From Methylophilus sp. (GTDB lineage: Bacteria > Pseudomonadota > Gammaproteobacteria > Burkholderiales > Methylophilaceae): a stretch of 7,726 bases of DNA. Position 1 is the first letter of the stretch, and the number at the start of each line of letters is the position of its first letter. A program made the position numbers and the translations under genes. Shown one piece after another: positions 5,969 to 7,726 of this stretch. The notes under the pieces are model-generated. The model saw nothing but the letters and a program-made list of their open reading frames with translations. It was not told where the DNA came from and made no database searches. Where the stretch lies: positions 1-7,726 of the forward strand of contig JAIXZQ010000240.1 in assembly GCA_027489475.1 (NCBI GenBank), read 5' to 3'.

Positions 5969-7231
5969 TTAAGCCAAGGTGATTTTGGCAAACTTGCGTT
6001 TACCAACCTGTGCCACCACTGTGGTGCCTTTAGTCAGCATCAACTGTTTGTCATCCACTTTCACACTGTCTAGTTTAACGCCGCCTTGCTGAATCGCTCG
6101 CAGCGCCTCGCTAGTGCTTTCGACTAATCCCGCCTGCTTCAGGCATTGGCTAATACCGAGTTGGTCGCCTTCTAATGTCAAGGTCACTGCAGGGATGTCA
6201 TCTGGAATCCCGCCTTTGGCGCGGGTCTGAAAATCTTGCAGCGCTTTTTCTGCGGCGGCTTGGCCATGAAAGCGCGCAACAACTTCTTGCGCAAAGCCTA
6301 CCTTGATTGTGCGTGGATTTTCGCCCGCCGCCACTTGGGCTTTCCAGCTGGCAATGGTTTCCAAACTGGCAAACGATAATAAATCAATGTAGCGCCACAT
6401 CAACTCATCTGAGATTGACATCAGCTTGGCAAAAATGGTCTCTGGTGGCTCGTTAATGCCAATGTAGTTGCCCAAGGACTTGGACATTTTATTGACGCCG
6501 TCCAACCCCTCTAGCAATGGCATCATCAGCACACATTGCTGGGCTTGACCCGCCTGTTTTTGTAATTCCCGGCCCATCAACAGATTGAATTTTTGGTCGG
6601 TGCCGCCGAGTTCTAAATCGGCCTGTAAAGCCACAGAATCATAGCCCTGCAACAGCGGATATAAAAACTCGTGAATCGCAATCGGTTGATTGCCCTTAAA
6701 GCGTTTTGAAAAGTCATCCCGCTCTAGCATACGTGCAACCGTGTGGCTGGCAGCCAGCTTTAACATGCCTGCCGCACCCAGTTCGGTGAGCCAGCGCGAG
6801 TTAAACACAATCTCGGTTTTCGCTGGGTCAAGGATTTTGAACACTTGTTGCGCGTAGGTATCAGCATTGGCTTTCACTTGTTCTACCGTCAAGGGTGGAC
6901 GGGTGGCACTTTTGCCAGTCGGGTCACCTATCATGCCGGTAAAGTCGCCAATCAAAAATAAAATCTGATGACCTAAGTCTTGCAGTTGGCGCAATTTGTT
7001 AATCAGCACCGTGTGCCCTAAATGCAAATCTGGCGCGGTGGGGTCAAAGCCGGCTTTCACGCGCAAAGGCTTGCCAGATTGCAGCTTGCTAATCAGCTCC
7101 TGCTCTATCAGCAATTCGTCAGCCCCGCGCTTGATAATGGCGAGCGCTTGGCTAATCTCGGGTGACAGCGGCGCGTCAGGCAATGCCGCAGAAGGGGAAG
7201 TGATCGCAGATGGGTCAGTGAGCTTGGTCAT
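5969..7231 (-). CDS. tyrS: Tyrosyl-tRNA synthetase, class I, TyrZ-like subtype
   Basis: TyrS charges tRNA-Tyr with tyrosine using ATP in the cytoplasm. The 420-residue protein has the class I Rossmann catalytic domain. Its HIGH-type motif is HLGH (70-73) within [13 protein letters not shown]. Other motifs are [14 protein letters not shown] (94-107), [10 protein letters not shown] (190-199), [11 protein letters not shown] (206-216) and KMSKS (248-252). An S4 RNA-binding domain occupies about 355-417. The GDPTGKS..RPPLT pattern and the GTDQKFN sequence match the subtype seen in Pseudomonas TyrZ rather than the E. coli TyrS type, which has GGSDQWGN. Conservation with that subtype starts near residue 28, so the first 20-25 residues, rich in Ser, Ala and Pro, are an extension. 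No ATG or GTG lies inside the extension (one TTG at codon 17 lacks a ribosome-binding site), so the ATG at 7231 is kept. No clear Shine-Dalgarno precedes it. It converges on rpoN and is divergent from anmK. Confidence 0.98.
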   Translation of the reverse strand: MTKLTDPSAITSPSAALPDAPLSPEISQALAIIKRGADELLIEQELISKLQSGKPLRVKAGFDPTAPDLHLGHTVLINKLRQLQDLGHQILFLIGDFTGMIGDPTGKSATRPPLTVEQVKANADTYAQQVFKILDPAKTEIVFNSRWLTELGAAGMLKLAASHTVARMLERDDFSKRFKGNQPIAIHEFLYPLLQGYDSVALQADLELGGTDQKFNLLMGRELQKQAGQAQQCVLMMPLLEGLDGVNKMSKSLGNYIGINEPPETIFAKLMSISDELMWRYIDLLSFASLETIASWKAQVAAGENPRTIKVGFAQEVVARFHGQAAAEKALQDFQTRAKGGIPDDIPAVTLTLEGDQLGISQCLKQAGLVESTSEALRAIQQGGVKLDSVKVDDKQLMLTKGTTVVAQVGKRKFAKITLA

Positions 7232-7338
7232 ACCATGGTTGGCAGCTTGCAGCGCTGCCGTGTGAAAATTAAACAGCTATTTTAACGTAAAGCATGGCTT
7301 TTCTGTAAGCAAGACGGTGGCAGTGTTAAAATGCTGGC
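7232..7338. promoter_or_regulatory. Divergent tyrS/anmK intergenic region with tyrS leader hairpin
   Basis: This 107-bp spacer must carry both promoters. On the minus strand, -10-like hexamers TAAAAT (7284-7279) and TTTAAT (7273-7268) could serve tyrS and would give a leader of about 30-40 bases; neither has a good -35. That leader would include an inverted repeat, GGCAGC (7241-7246) with GCTGCC (7254-7259) around a 7-base loop, ending 9 bases before the tyrS ATG. I see no T-box motif, as expected for this group. Confidence 0.55.
7324..7332 (+). promoter_or_regulatory. Candidate extended -10 promoter of anmK
   Basis: TGTTAAAAT is an extended -10 element: TG at 7324-7325, one base, then TAAAAT at 7327-7332, matching TATAAT at 5 of 6 positions. 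Standard spacing puts the transcription start at A7339, the first base of the anmK ATG. No convincing -35 is visible at the right distance. This is a sequence-only inference. Confidence 0.45.
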
Positions 7339-7726
7339 ATGTCTTTAGTCACTGCCGCCTCTCCTGCCCGCCTGTTTATCGGCCTGATGTCTGGCACCAG
7401 TTTAGATGGTGTGGATGCCGTGTTGGTTGAGGCGTCATCGGCGGGAATACAGCAACGAGCAACGCATTTTTTGCCTTATGCAGAGTCCTTGCGGCAGACC
7501 CTGCTGGCCTTGCATACGCCAGCTCTGGGCGAGCTGGATGTCGCGGCACAGACCGCCAATCAACTTGCTGAGATCTACGCCAACACTGTGCACGGACTTT
7601 TGCTAGAGGCTGGGGTCGCCGCCAGTGCGGTGACGGCCATAGGCTGTCATGGGCAAACCATACGGCATTGTCCTGAATTAGCCGATGGACTGGCTTATAC
7701 CCTGCAGCTTGGCAACCTGGCCAGAC
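7339..7726 (+). CDS. anmK: Anhydro-N-acetylmuramic acid kinase, N-terminal part, cut by window edge
   Basis: AnmK phosphorylates and hydrolyses 1,6-anhydro-N-acetylmuramic acid, released from murein turnover, to MurNAc 6-phosphate in the cytoplasm, so that cell-wall sugar can be reused. The 129 codons present are about a third of the family length (E. coli 369 residues). They show the N-terminal phosphate-binding motif IGLMSGTSLDGVDAVL (14-29), the IGCHGQTIRH motif (101-110) and LQLGN (122-126), all typical of AnmK. The catalytic Asp region lies beyond the right edge. An in-frame TAA at 7327-7329 and the conserved IGLMSGTS block leave ATG 7339 as the only sensible start. No Shine-Dalgarno is properly spaced; GGTGG at 7316-7320 is 18 bases away. 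It is divergent from tyrS, an arrangement I recall from related bacteria. Confidence 0.95.
   Translation, partial: MSLVTAASPARLFIGLMSGTSLDGVDAVLVEASSAGIQQRATHFLPYAESLRQTLLALHTPALGELDVAAQTANQLAEIYANTVHGLLLEAGVAASAVTAIGCHGQTIRHCPELADGLAYTLQLGNLAR

Overview
The window looks like ordinary chromosomal core sequence from a Gram-negative proteobacterium, most likely a betaproteobacterium. A Methylophilaceae-like methylotroph is my guess from protein flavour and gene order, not a demonstrated assignment. The evidence is a run of lipopolysaccharide (LPS) genes (kdsD, lptC, lptA, lptB) leading into rpoN, with a CPA2-type antiporter gene divergent on the left. On the right, tyrS runs on the opposite strand and is divergent from anmK. 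I see no transposase, phage gene, CRISPR array, tRNA, rRNA or attachment site.

Layout. (1) Positions 1-950, minus strand: the N-terminal 316 codons of a Kef-type cation:proton antiporter, cut by the left edge. (2) Positions 951-1205: a 255-bp divergent intergenic region. (3) Positions 1206-5847, plus strand: a tight operon kdsD - lptC - lptA - lptB - rpoN with gaps of 37, 16, 5 and 6 bp, closed by a strong hairpin terminator that begins inside the rpoN stop codon. (4) Positions 5848-5968: a short convergent spacer. (5) Positions 5969-7231, minus strand: tyrS for tyrosyl-tRNA synthetase. (6) Positions 7232-7338: a second divergent spacer. (7) From 7339 to the right edge, plus strand: the first 129 codons of anmK.

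How the genes work together. KdsD makes arabinose 5-phosphate, the first dedicated precursor of Kdo, the inner-core sugar of LPS. LptC, LptA and LptB are parts of the machine that moves finished LPS from the inner to the outer membrane. RpoN is sigma-54, carried on the same transcript as in many proteobacteria. AnmK belongs to cell-wall recycling and TyrS to translation.

I found no convincing undescribed system. The points most worth a second look are small. kdsC is missing from between kdsD and lptC, and hpf/ptsN are missing after rpoN. lptA appears to use a TTG start with the only textbook Shine-Dalgarno in the window. Three genes (kdsD, anmK and the antiporter) have a -10-like hexamer placed so that transcription would start at or within a few bases of the ATG, which suggests leaderless mRNAs.
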